Shown: piece after piece, positions 22,607-30,488 of the stretch
How positions within the stretch are numbered: position 1 is the stretch's first letter
Layout: every line of letters starts with the position of its first letter
Source: Pseudomonadota bacterium
GTDB taxonomy: Archaea; Thermoplasmatota; SW-10-69-26; JACQPN01; JAJPHT01
Length of the DNA: 41,529 nucleotides
Reading direction: 5' to 3'
NCBI GenBank assembly: GCA_021325135.1
Contig: JAJPHT010000023.1
Coordinates: 1-41,529 of the forward strand
Made by a program: the position numbers and the translations under genes
The notes under the pieces: generated by a model
Told to the model about the DNA's origin: nothing
Seen by the model: the letters and a program-made list of their open reading frames with translations, nothing else
Database searches by the model: none

Positions 22607-23584
22607 CTACGGGTCGAGGTGCAGCGTGAGGCTCACGGGCCAGTAGCCCCCCTCGCCGGCGTTCCACGACTCGACGACCTTCACGTCCCGCGCGCCGGTG
22701 AGCAGCGGCAGGACGTCGGCGGGAAGCTCGCCGCGGTAGGGCGGGATGACGCCCGTGCCGGTGGCGTGGACGCCCGCGTCGTTGGCGGCCTGCTGCGCGG
22801 TCCACCACATGGCGCCGTGGATCGTGGGGTCCTGGGGCGAGAAGCCCACGAGCGCGTAGGTGTAGGGGAGCGCGGTGGCCTGCGCGACCTCCACGCCGTC
22901 GACGAGGACGTGGAACGTGGGCGGCGTGGGGTGCGCGGTGTTGAGGTACCAGAACTCGCCGTCCTGGCCGTGGCCGCTGGTGGTCAGCTCCACGATGGCG
23001 CGGCTGGGCGCGGCGGCGGGGAAGGCGACCGTGGCGTCGGCGGCGCTGCCGTCGCAGCAGAGGCCCGCGAACTCGAAGACGGGGAAGGTGGCGGCGTGCG
23101 CGCCCTCGACGGCGGCCGCGGTGGGCTCCTCGTAGAAGTCGAGCCTCACCGAGAGGTACTGCACGCCCACGTAGGTGCCGAAGTTGAGGTCCACGGGCAC
23201 GGTGGAGCCGGGCGCGAGCAGCGCCGCGTAGGACGTGATGTCCTTGGTGAGCGTCATGGGCGCGCGGGCCGTGGTCGCGTGCAGCACCTCGGCGCCCGCG
23301 ACGCCCACCATGGCGAGGCGGTCCCAGGGGTCCGTGCCCGAGTCGTCGTGGAACGTGAGGACGACGCGGTTCCACGCCACCGTGGGGATGGTGACCATCT
23401 GCGTGCGCGTGCCGCCCGCGTAGCTCCACGGGTCGTTGACGAAGGGCGTCAGCGTCGCCACGGGCGCGGTGGCCACGGGCGCGGTGGGCCCCTGCTGCGG
23501 GGTGAGCACCGTGGGGCCGGCGGGGCCCGCCAGGGCGGCCGGAAGGAGGACGAGGAGCGCCAACGCGAGGGCGAGGGGTCGCAT
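22607..23584 (-). CDS. Secreted PNGase A-like protein
   Basis: 325 residues. N-terminal signal MRPLALALALLVLLPAALAG. The body shows the pattern of peptide-N4-asparagine amidase A: VVLTFHDDSGTDPWDRLAMV, then GAEVLHATTARAP, LTKDITSYAALL and LNFGTYVGVQYLSVRLDFY. That family removes N-linked glycans from peptides and is known mainly from plants, fungi and bacteria. The usual family protein is longer (over 500 residues), so this is a short version, and I cannot confirm the catalytic residues. It would act outside the cell, possibly on glycosylated surface or environmental proteins. Confidence 0.7.
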   Translation of the reverse strand: MRPLALALALLVLLPAALAGPAGPTVLTPQQGPTAPVATAPVATLTPFVNDPWSYAGGTRTQMVTIPTVAWNRVVLTFHDDSGTDPWDRLAMVGVAGAEVLHATTARAPMTLTKDITSYAALLAPGSTVPVDLNFGTYVGVQYLSVRLDFYEEPTAAAVEGAHAATFPVFEFAGLCCDGSAADATVAFPAAAPSRAIVELTTSGHGQDGEFWYLNTAHPTPPTFHVLVDGVEVAQATALPYTYALVGFSPQDPTIHGAMWWTAQQAANDAGVHATGTGVIPPYRGELPADVLPLLTGARDVKVVESWNAGEGGYWPVSLTLHLDP

Positions 23585-23673
23585 CGCCGCACCAGCGCGC
23601 GCCCAGGGCTGAAGGATTCTCCTCAGACCGTAAGCACCACACCTTCATCCCCTCCCTGCCTGCGTCCTCCTGC

Positions 23674-25080
23674 GTGGCTACGCTCACGTTCCGCACCCGC
23701 GTCGCGGCCTCCCCCGAGGCGCTGCGCGCGTGGCACGCCCGCCCCGGCGTCCTCACCCTGCTGACGCCGCCGTGGGAGCGCGTCGAGGTGGAGCGGGAGG
23801 CCGCGCCCCTGGAGCCGGGCTCCCAGGCGTCGCTGCGGATCGCGGTGGGGCCGCTGCGCGTGCGCTGGGTCTCGACCCACGAGCCCACCCCGGAGGGCTT
23901 CCGCGACGTGCAGGTCAAGGGCCCCTTCCGCTCCTGGGTCCACGAGCACCGCTTCCTGCCCGACGGCGAGGGCGGCGCGTGGCTGGAGGACCGGCTCGAC
24001 TACCGGCTGCCGGGCGGCGCGCTGGGCTCCCTGCTGGCCGGCCGCGCCGTGCGCCGCAGGCTCGCGAGGGCGTTCCGCCATCGTCATGCCCTCACCGCCC
24101 ATGCCGTGGCCATGGCCACGCAACGGCAGGGGCTCCCGCGGAGGATCGCGATCACCGGCTCGCACGGCCTCGTGGGCAGCGCCCTCGCGTCGCACCTCGC
24201 CGCCCAGGGCGACCGCGTCGTGCGCCTCGTGCGCGGCGAGCCCCAGGGGCCCGACGAGCGCCGCTGGGACCCCCACGGCGCCTCCCTGGACCCCTTCGCG
24301 CTGGCGGGCGTCGACGCCATCGTCCACCTGGCGGGCGAGAGCATCTCCAGGCGATGGACGAAGGCGCGCCGCGGGGAGATCATGTCCTCCCGCGCCGAGG
24401 GCACGCGCCTCCTGGCGCAGGCCGCCGCGGCCGCTGGCGTAAGGACCTTCGTCTGCGCGAGCGCGGTGGGCTGGTACGGCGACTCCGGCGAGCGCGAGGT
24501 GGACGAGGGCGACCCCCGCGGTCGCGGCTACCTCGCCGACGTGGTCGAGGCGTGGGAGGGGGCCACGCGGCCGGCGGCGGACGCGGGCGTCCGCGTCGTG
24601 AGCGCCCGGTTCGGCATCATCCTCAGCCCCCGCGGCGGCGCGCTGCCTCGCATGCTCCTCCCGGCGAGGCTCGGCGCGGGCGGCCCCATCGCCGGCGGCC
24701 GCCAGTGGTGGAGCTGGGTCGACCTGGACGACGTCGTGGGCGCGCTGGACCACTCCCTGAGCCATGACGACGTGAAGGGCCCGATGCTCGTCGTCTCGCC
24801 CCACCCGGTGAGGAACGACGAGTTCGCCCGCGTCCTGGGCCGCGTCCTGCGGCGCCCATCCTTCGTCCCCCTGCCGGCCTTCGCCGCGCGCCTGGCGCTG
24901 GGCGAGATGGCGGACGAGCTGCTGCTATCAAGCTGCCGCGCGAGGCCCGCGAAGCTCCTCGCCTCCGGCTACCGCTTCGCGCACCCCGACCTGGAGGGCT
25001 CGCTGCGCCACCAGCTGGGCCGGCCCGCGGCGGGGGGCCGCGACGTATCCGGGGATTCAAATACGGCGCGCCGAATCTGA
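23674..25080 (+). CDS. SRPBCC domain fused to TIGR01777-type NAD(P)-binding epimerase
   Basis: 468 residues from GTG. The N-terminal 150 residues form an SRPBCC/START-like ligand pocket (FRTRVAASPEALRAWHARPG ... VKGPFRSWVHEHRF ... LEDRLDY). The C-terminal 300 residues are an extended SDR of the YfcH/SDR39U1 type: ITGSHGLVGSALASHL, VHLAGESI, CASAVGWYGD and WSWVDLDDVVGAL. This fusion is known in several bacteria; the substrate is unknown. The C-terminal RPAKLLASGYRFAHPDLEGS matches the family's ending. The stop lies 5 nt before the riboflavin gene. Confidence 0.9.
   Translation: MATLTFRTRVAASPEALRAWHARPGVLTLLTPPWERVEVEREAAPLEPGSQASLRIAVGPLRVRWVSTHEPTPEGFRDVQVKGPFRSWVHEHRFLPDGEGGAWLEDRLDYRLPGGALGSLLAGRAVRRRLARAFRHRHALTAHAVAMATQRQGLPRRIAITGSHGLVGSALASHLAAQGDRVVRLVRGEPQGPDERRWDPHGASLDPFALAGVDAIVHLAGESISRRWTKARRGEIMSSRAEGTRLLAQAAAAAGVRTFVCASAVGWYGDSGEREVDEGDPRGRGYLADVVEAWEGATRPAADAGVRVVSARFGIILSPRGGALPRMLLPARLGAGGPIAGGRQWWSWVDLDDVVGALDHSLSHDDVKGPMLVVSPHPVRNDEFARVLGRVLRRPSFVPLPAFAARLALGEMADELLLSSCRARPAKLLASGYRFAHPDLEGSLRHQLGRPAAGGRDVSGDSNTARRI
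25055..25064 (+). promoter_or_regulatory. TATA-like element before the riboflavin reductase gene
   Basis: ATTCAAATAC is centred about 27 bp before ATG 25086, inside the end of the preceding gene, consistent with an additional leaderless transcript. Confidence 0.5.
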
Positions 25081-25085
25081 GGGGC

Positions 25086-25706
25086 ATGCGGGTCGTCGTC
25101 AACGCGGCCATGAGCGCGGACGGCAAGATCGCTCTGCGCGGCGGGAACCCCCTCACGCTCTCGGACGACGCGGACATGCGACGCGTCCAGGACATGCGCG
25201 CCAAGAGCGACGCCATCGTCGTGGGCATCGGCACCGTCCTCGCGGACGACCCCAGCCTGCTGGCGAAGACGCCGGGCGTCAAGCAGCCCATCCGCGTCGT
25301 GCTGGACAGCAAGGCGCAGACGCCGCCCAACGCCCGCGTGCTCAACGGCGCGGCGCGCACCGTGGTCTACGTCGCCAAGGGCAACGCGCGCCGCTTCCCC
25401 AACGCGGACTGCGTGGAGGCCGGCGAGGGGCGCGTGGACCTGCGCCTCGTGCTGCGCGACCTCCAGGCCCGCGGCGCGCAGAGCGTCATGGTGGAGGGGG
25501 GCGCCACCGTCATCGGCTCCTTCCTGCGCATGGGGCTCGTGGACGACCTCTACACCTGGCTTGCGCCCGTGGTCGTGGGCGGCGGCGCGCCCAGCCTCGT
25601 GGAGGGCCCCGGCGCCGAGCGCGCGGAGCACGTCCTCAAGCTCAAGCTCGCGGAGGCGACGCTCCTGGGGAAGGGCGTGCTGCTCCACTACGTGCCCGGC
25701 GGCTGA
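25086..25706 (+). CDS. 2,5-diamino-6-ribosylamino-pyrimidinone phosphate reductase, riboflavin synthesis
   Basis: 206 residues, the length of the archaeal RibD C-terminal-domain enzyme (ArfC type). Motifs are VVVNAAMSADGKIAL at the start, LSDDADMRRVQDMRAKSDAI, VGIGTVLADDP, RVVLDSKAQTP and VMVEGGATVIGSFL (NADPH-binding). It reduces the ribosyl side chain in riboflavin and F420 precursor synthesis. Its last 19 nt overlap the end of the convergent 7-TM gene. Confidence 0.92.
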   Translation: MRVVVNAAMSADGKIALRGGNPLTLSDDADMRRVQDMRAKSDAIVVGIGTVLADDPSLLAKTPGVKQPIRVVLDSKAQTPPNARVLNGAARTVVYVAKGNARRFPNADCVEAGEGRVDLRLVLRDLQARGAQSVMVEGGATVIGSFLRMGLVDDLYTWLAPVVVGGGAPSLVEGPGAERAEHVLKLKLAEATLLGKGVLLHYVPGG

Positions 25707-26500
25707 GGCCAGACGCGGGCGCCCAGCCTGGCCCGGATCCACCCGGGGGGGCGGAAGGCCATGATCACGAGAAGGGGCGCCGCCAGGGCGATGAGGGAGT
25801 TCAAGGCCTGGAGGGCGGCGGAGTCCGGGTACTTCTGCTGGAGCTGGAGGATGGAGCTCACCGTCGACCAGCCGAACCACACGAGGAAGGAGCCGGCGAC
25901 GAGGGCGACGCGGAAGCGCTGCTCGCCGCCTTCGGTGCGGAAGAAGAGGGAGCCGTACCCCACCGCCGCCAGGACGACGGGCACCGAGAGGAGGAGCCCC
26001 AGCGCGATGGCGGGCGCGCCCACGAGCTGCCGCGTGTACTGCAGGGTCAGCGAGGGGGAGCTCTCGTCGTACCCCGTGGGCTGCATCCACGCGACGAGGT
26101 ACATGAGCGCGATGCCCAGCGCGACGTAAGCGCCCACGATGGGCCAGTAGGAGCGCGAGCTTCCGGTGTAAAGATAGACCAGGTAGTAGACGAGGGCGCC
26201 GATGGCGACGGCGATGAGGAAGAGGAGGACGTTGAGCAGCGTGATGACCATGGCGAGGTCGCGATAGCCGAACGCGGCGGGGATGCTGTACGCGCCCGCG
26301 AGGAACTCCACGGCTCCGAAGGCGCCCCACCAGAATGCGAAGGCGTGGTTGGCGCGCTGCGCGTCCGCGGAGGTCGGGCGGGCCAGGACGAGCCTTGCCA
26401 CGTAGGCGTAGAGCGCGCCGGTCGCCAGCGCGACGAGCCCCTGGACGGCAAGACGCAGGATGAACGCCACGTGCCTAGCCCACCCCTGGTTGGCTCCCAT
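25688..26500 (-). CDS. Seven-transmembrane protein of unknown function
   Basis: About 270 residues. Seven hydrophobic helices are seen, starting AFILRLAVQGLVALATGALY, then AFAFWWGAFGAVEFLAGAY, MVITLLNVLLFLIAVAIGAL, IVGAYVALGIALMYLVAWM, IALGLLLSVPVVLAAVGYG, VALVAGSFLVWFGWSTV and ALNSLIALAAPLLVIMAF. It is not a rhodopsin: the last helix has no lysine. The start could be ATG 26503, ATG 26500 or GTG 26470. Divergent from the RNase J gene, convergent and overlapping with the riboflavin gene. Confidence 0.75.
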   Translation of the reverse strand: MGANQGWARHVAFILRLAVQGLVALATGALYAYVARLVLARPTSADAQRANHAFAFWWGAFGAVEFLAGAYSIPAAFGYRDLAMVITLLNVLLFLIAVAIGALVYYLVYLYTGSSRSYWPIVGAYVALGIALMYLVAWMQPTGYDESSPSLTLQYTRQLVGAPAIALGLLLSVPVVLAAVGYGSLFFRTEGGEQRFRVALVAGSFLVWFGWSTVSSILQLQQKYPDSAALQALNSLIALAAPLLVIMAFRPPGWIRARLGARVWPQPPGT

Positions 26501-26594
26501 CATGCTTGAACGCCTTGCTTCGGCCTCGGGGAGAGGGCCTCCGGAGCCTCCCGACACCCTCAAGTCCCCGGCCCGGCTTGCCCGCGCGACCAGC

Positions 26595-27959
26595 ATGGTG
26601 GACATCGAGATCCGGCCTGTGGGCGGATACAGCGACTTCGGTCGCAACATGACCTGCGTGCGCGTGGGTCGCGAGGCCGTGATCCTTGACATGGGCATCC
26701 GGCTCGATCGCATCCTGCTCGACGAGGAGAACGTCCTTGACGAGATGCACCCGGCGGACCTCCAGAAGCTGGGCGCGATCCCCGACGACACGGTCCTCAA
26801 GGACCTGGGCGCCAAGGTGGTGGCCATCGTCATCGGCCACGCGCACCTGGACCACGTGGGGGCCGTCTCCAAGCTCGCGGGGCACTTCCCCGACGCGCCC
26901 ATCTACGGCACGCCCTACACGATCCGCTTCATCGAGAACCAGACGACGGAGTTCCAGAAGGGGGGCAAGAAGCGCCGCCTCATCCCCAACCGCCTGGTGG
27001 AGACGGAGACGGGCCGCATCGTCAACCTCACCAAGGGCATCCGCCTGGAGCTCGTCCACGTCACGCACAGCATCGTGCAGAGCGCGTTCCCCGTGCTCCA
27101 CACCGACGCGGGCGCCATCGTGTACGCCGCGGACTACAAGTTCGACAACGCCCCGGTGATCGGCAAGCGCCCCGACTACCGCCGCCTCTCCAGCCTCGCC
27201 AACGAGGGCGTCGCCGCGCTCATCGTGGAGAGCACCAACGCGGGCAAGGAGACGAAGACGCCCAGCGAGACCATCGCCCGCGACATGCTCAAGGACTTCC
27301 TCTTCGGCGTCGAGAACGACCGCGCCGGCATCGTCGTCACCACCTTCAGCAGCCACATCGCGCGCCTCCAGAGCATCTGCGAGTTCGCCGACGAGATGGG
27401 CCGCACGCCGCTCCTCTTGGGCCGCAGCATGGACAAGTACACCAGCATCGCGCGCGACCTCAACCTCATCGACCTGCCCTCCAACGTGGAGATCGCGGGC
27501 CACTCCCGCGCCACGCAGGGCATCCTCAAGCGCATCGCCAAGGACCGCGACCAGTACGTGCTCATCGGCACGGGCCACCAGGGCGAGCCGGGCTCGTTCC
27601 TGCCGCGCCTCGCCAGCGGCGAGTTCCCCTTCGAGATCCAGAAGCACGACGAGGTCATCTTCAGCGCGAACACCATCCCGCACCCGCAGAACGTGGCCAA
27701 CCGCTACGTGCTGGAGACGAAGCTCAAGATGCGCGGCGCGCGCATCATCAAGGGCGCCCACGTCTCGGGCCACGCCAGCAAGGTCGACCACCAGGAATTG
27801 CTGCGCATGCTGGAGCCCTCGCACATCTTCCCCATGCACGGCGGCATCGACCTCCAGAGCGAGTTCGTGGAGCTGGCCACCGGCGAGGGCTACCGCCTCA
27901 ACGAGAGCGCGCACATCCTCCGCAACGGCGACCGGCACCGCCTCGGGGGCCGGGTTTGA
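26595..27959 (+). CDS. rnj: Ribonuclease J, archaeal
   Basis: 454 residues, the archaeal length. The metallo-beta-lactamase motif is GHAHLDHVG (H82, H84, D86, H87), followed by THSIVQSAF, YAADYKFDN and the beta-CASP motifs TTFSSHIARLQS, GHQGEPGSFLPRL and the final GAHVSGHASKVD with PMHGG. It is a 5'-3' exoribonuclease used in RNA turnover. The SD-preceded GGPP synthase gene follows by 49 nt, suggesting cotranscription. Confidence 0.95.
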   Translation: MVDIEIRPVGGYSDFGRNMTCVRVGREAVILDMGIRLDRILLDEENVLDEMHPADLQKLGAIPDDTVLKDLGAKVVAIVIGHAHLDHVGAVSKLAGHFPDAPIYGTPYTIRFIENQTTEFQKGGKKRRLIPNRLVETETGRIVNLTKGIRLELVHVTHSIVQSAFPVLHTDAGAIVYAADYKFDNAPVIGKRPDYRRLSSLANEGVAALIVESTNAGKETKTPSETIARDMLKDFLFGVENDRAGIVVTTFSSHIARLQSICEFADEMGRTPLLLGRSMDKYTSIARDLNLIDLPSNVEIAGHSRATQGILKRIAKDRDQYVLIGTGHQGEPGSFLPRLASGEFPFEIQKHDEVIFSANTIPHPQNVANRYVLETKLKMRGARIIKGAHVSGHASKVDHQELLRMLEPSHIFPMHGGIDLQSEFVELATGEGYRLNESAHILRNGDRHRLGGRV

Positions 27960-28008
27960 GCATCGTCGGCGGCGGCGCCTCAGCGCGCGCCATCGGAGGA
28001 AGGTCCGG

Positions 28009-28983
28009 ATGATCGGGCTGGACTCGTATCGGAAGATCGTCGACCACGCCCTCCCCTCCTGCTTCGAAGGCATCCGCCCCCAGGCGCTCCACGACGCCAC
28101 CATGTGGTACCCCGAGGCGGGCGGCAAGCGGCTGCGCCCCGTCATGGCGCTCCTCGCCTGCGAGGCCTCCGGAGGGAGCGTCGAGGACGCGCTCCCCGTC
28201 GCGCTGGCCGTGGAATTGGTGCACAACTTCAGCCTCGTGCACGACGACATCATGGACCACGACGCGACGCGACGCGGCCGCGCGACCGTCCACACCCGGT
28301 GGGACGAGGCGACGGCCATCCTCGCGGGGGACGTGCTCTTCGCGCGCGCCTTCGAGGTGCTCGCCCGCATCCCCGACCCCGCCGCGCACCAGGAGGCCAG
28401 CCGGCTCCTCAGCGTCGCCATCCGCCGCCTCTGCGAAGGGCAGGCCATGGACGTCGCCTTCGAGAAGCGCAAGGACGTCACCACCGCGGAGTACCTCGAC
28501 ATGATCGGCGGCAAGACCGCCGTCCTCTTCGCCGCCGCGTGCCACGGGGGCGCCCTCAGCGCGAAGCGCACCAACCGCGCGGCCATCGAGGCGCTGGACC
28601 GCTTCGGCGACGCGTTCGGCATGGCGTTCCAGATCGCCGACGACCTGCTGGACGTCACCGCGGACAGCCAGACCATGGGCAAGCCGTGGGGCAGCGACGT
28701 GCGCGCCGGCAAGCAGACCGTCCTCGTGCTGGAGGCGCTCGCGCGCGCGGACGCCGCGCAGCGCCGCGCGCTGGACGCCGCGCTGGGCAACCCCAAGGCG
28801 ACCGACGAGGAGGTGCGCCGCGCGGTGGACGCCATGCGCGCCAGCGGCGCCCTCGCCGCGGCCGAGGCGCTGCGCGACCGCCACGCTCAGGCCGCCGCCG
28901 ACGCCATCGCGCCCCTGGCGGAGACGCCCGCGAAGCGCGCGCTCCTCTCCCTCAACGAGTGGGCCCGGACGCGCTCGTACTGA
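28009..28983 (+). CDS. Geranylgeranyl diphosphate synthase
   Basis: 324 residues. First aspartate-rich motif D79-D80-I-M-D83 (LVHDDIMDHD), second D210-D211-L-L-D214. Phe74, five residues before the first Asp, is the residue that sets product length in archaeal GGPP synthases, so C20 is expected. GGKRLRPVM is the substrate-binding basic motif. The product feeds archaeal ether-lipid chains. A strong SD (GGAGGAAGG) precedes the ATG. Confidence 0.95.
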   Translation: MIGLDSYRKIVDHALPSCFEGIRPQALHDATMWYPEAGGKRLRPVMALLACEASGGSVEDALPVALAVELVHNFSLVHDDIMDHDATRRGRATVHTRWDEATAILAGDVLFARAFEVLARIPDPAAHQEASRLLSVAIRRLCEGQAMDVAFEKRKDVTTAEYLDMIGGKTAVLFAAACHGGALSAKRTNRAAIEALDRFGDAFGMAFQIADDLLDVTADSQTMGKPWGSDVRAGKQTVLVLEALARADAAQRRALDAALGNPKATDEEVRRAVDAMRASGALAAAEALRDRHAQAAADAIAPLAETPAKRALLSLNEWARTRSY

Positions 28984-28984
28984 G

Positions 28985-29461
28985 CTAAAGCCGCTGCCCC
29001 TCGATGGTGGCGCCCGCTTCCAGGTAGACCGCGACGAAGGAGCCCGCGGAGCCGGTGGTCCAGCGCACCTGCATCCGGAAGTCGCTGCTGCTCTGCGGCA
29101 CGGCCAGCGGGAAGATGCACTCGGTGCGGGCGGGCGAGGTGGGCTCGCACGCGGCGCTCAGCAGCGTCTTCTTCGTCACCACGTTGTCCAGGAAGAAGCT
29201 CGCGTTGGCGTGCCCCACGATCTCGACGCGCACCCAGTGGGCGTTCTGCCCCGGGCCCTCGACGACGCACGAGTTGAACGTGTCCGTGAAGCAGTCCGTC
29301 GAGCCGGGCTCGGTGTAGAGCACCGAGTAGTAGAGGATGGGATCGAAGTTGAGCTTGCCCTGCTCCGGGCTCTTCCAGGTGAACAGCATCGGCGGCTGCG
29401 CCGAGCCCACGGGCAGCATGGCGACCGCCAGCAGGAGCACCAGGCACGCGCGTCCCATCAT
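28985..29461 (-). CDS. Secreted protein of unknown function
   Basis: 158 residues. Signal peptide GRACLVLLLAVAMLPVGSAQ, then a mature part rich in beta-strand pattern (FDPILYYSVLYTEPGS, HWVRVEIVGHANASFFLDNV, FRMQVRWTTGSAGSFVAVYL) with Cys residues that may pair (CFTDTFNSC; CEPTSPARTEC). It looks like one beta-sandwich domain. Family not recognised. Convergent with the GGPP synthase gene, 1 nt apart. Confidence 0.75.
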   Translation of the reverse strand: MMGRACLVLLLAVAMLPVGSAQPPMLFTWKSPEQGKLNFDPILYYSVLYTEPGSTDCFTDTFNSCVVEGPGQNAHWVRVEIVGHANASFFLDNVVTKKTLLSAACEPTSPARTECIFPLAVPQSSSDFRMQVRWTTGSAGSFVAVYLEAGATIEGQRL

Positions 29462-29571
29462 CGACTCACCCCACCCTCCGAGGACGCATTCCCTTTCTCG
29501 TGAGAGCGTGTTTCTTCCTCAGCGGGTCCGTGGCGCCGGAGCGGGGACCACGGAGCGCCTGGGCGAGGTAC

Positions 29572-29581
29572 ATTTTCAACG
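29572..29581 (+). promoter_or_regulatory. TATA-like element ATTTTCAACG
   Basis: Centred about 28 bp before the ATG of the small membrane peptide at 29604. A very similar CATTTTCTAACG lies at 9529-9540 upstream of the hexuloisomerase gene. Confidence 0.45.
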
Positions 29582-29603
29582 TGCGTTTGCGCCGTGCTGC
29601 TTC

Positions 29604-29801
29604 ATGGCCGGGAACGCCCTTCCCGGTGGGGTGCCAAACGGTCTGGACGTGGGGAGCTTCGTGGCCGGGGTCGCCGCGGGAGCCGCGGGCGGAGGGCTCG
29701 CCAGGGGGCTCCTCCGTCGCGTGCGCGTCCGGCTTCGCCTCGACCTCGCGCTGCGCGAGGCGCCTCGCCCGCGTCAGGTGCGCCGCCGGGGCCCGCGTTG
29801 A
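29604..29801 (+). CDS. Possible small membrane peptide with basic tail
   Basis: 65 residues. A hydrophobic glycine/alanine helix (GSFVAGVAAGAAGGGLARGL) is followed by an arginine-rich cytoplasmic-looking tail (RRVRVRLRLDL ... RPRQVRRRGPR). The promoter-to-start distance fits a leaderless gene. No family recognised, and short alanine-rich frames can arise by chance in DNA this GC-rich. Confidence 0.45.
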   Translation: MAGNALPGGVPNGLDVGSFVAGVAAGAAGGGLARGLLRRVRVRLRLDLALREAPRPRQVRRRGPR

Positions 29802-29860
29802 CGCAGAGGGCCTTGCTGCTGGCGCAAGCCTGGCGAAGCCTGCTCCGAAAGGCCGCCGCC

Positions 29861-30358
29861 TCAGTCGAACTGCGTCGGGTCCTTGAGGTACGCGATGTTG
29901 TCCAGCGCGACCTCGCACGACTCGCGGACCTCGCGCGCGGGGTCGTCGCGCTTGGCGCGCTCCAGCACGGGGATCACCTTGTCGGTGGCGTCCCACATGT
30001 TGCCCAGCGCCTCGGCGGCCTCGTGGCGCACCATGGGGGAGGGGTCCTCCTGGAGCTGGCGCACGAGGTGGGGGATGGCCTTGCTGCCCTGGAGCTGGCC
30101 CAGCACGTAGGCGGCCTCGTGGCGCACCAGGGCGCTCTCGTCCTCGAACATGGCCCGGGCGATGACGCGGATGGCCTCCTCGCTGCCCTCGTGGCGCAGG
30201 CTGAAGAGGGCGCGATAGCGCTGGAACATGGAGAGGCTCGTGTTGAAGAGGCGCGCCTCCAGCTCGGGCACGGTGGTCTCGGGCGCCAGGGGCGCGGGGT
30301 CCACCGTCTCGAACTCGCTGGAGTGCCCGGGGCTCGCGGGCTGCGGCTGCTGGGACAT
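29861..30358 (-). CDS. Half-length deoxyhypusine hydroxylase-like HEAT-repeat protein
   Basis: 165 residues of HEAT/PBS-lyase repeats. The sequence matches the C-terminal half of eukaryotic deoxyhypusine hydroxylase (DOHH): FQRYRALFSLRH, SALVRHEAAYVLGQLQ, PMVRHEAAEALG and AREVRESCEVALDNIAY. His-Glu pairs, which bind the di-iron centre in DOHH, stand at H80-E81 and H112-E113, 32 residues apart as in DOHH (33), with an extra H56-E57. Even the segment before the repeats (VDPAPLAPET) recalls the DOHH linker. DOHH has two such halves in one chain; here a homodimer would be needed. DOHH hydroxylates deoxyhypusine on eIF5A. GTTGAAGAC about 29 bp upstream supports ATG 30358; GTG 30370 is possible. 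Confidence 0.75.
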   Translation of the reverse strand: MSQQPQPASPGHSSEFETVDPAPLAPETTVPELEARLFNTSLSMFQRYRALFSLRHEGSEEAIRVIARAMFEDESALVRHEAAYVLGQLQGSKAIPHLVRQLQEDPSPMVRHEAAEALGNMWDATDKVIPVLERAKRDDPAREVRESCEVALDNIAYLKDPTQFD

Positions 30359-30488
30359 GGAGCGCGCCACACGGGGGCCCCGTCTTCAACCCATCGGCGG
30401 TCCCATCACGTTGAAGCGCGGGCCCCCGCATCGCGGCGCCGTGGCCCCCGCCCGCGTCGTGAGCGCCCCCGCGTCGGGGCACGCGTAC

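Noticed and set aside
25688..26500. The 7-TM protein as a microbial rhodopsin
   Set aside because: The seventh helix has no lysine for retinal attachment and the other retinal-pocket residues are not seen.
26475..28835. A 786-codon open frame opposite RNase J and GGPP synthase
   Set aside because: Antisense shadow of two well-recognised genes; its sequence is low complexity.
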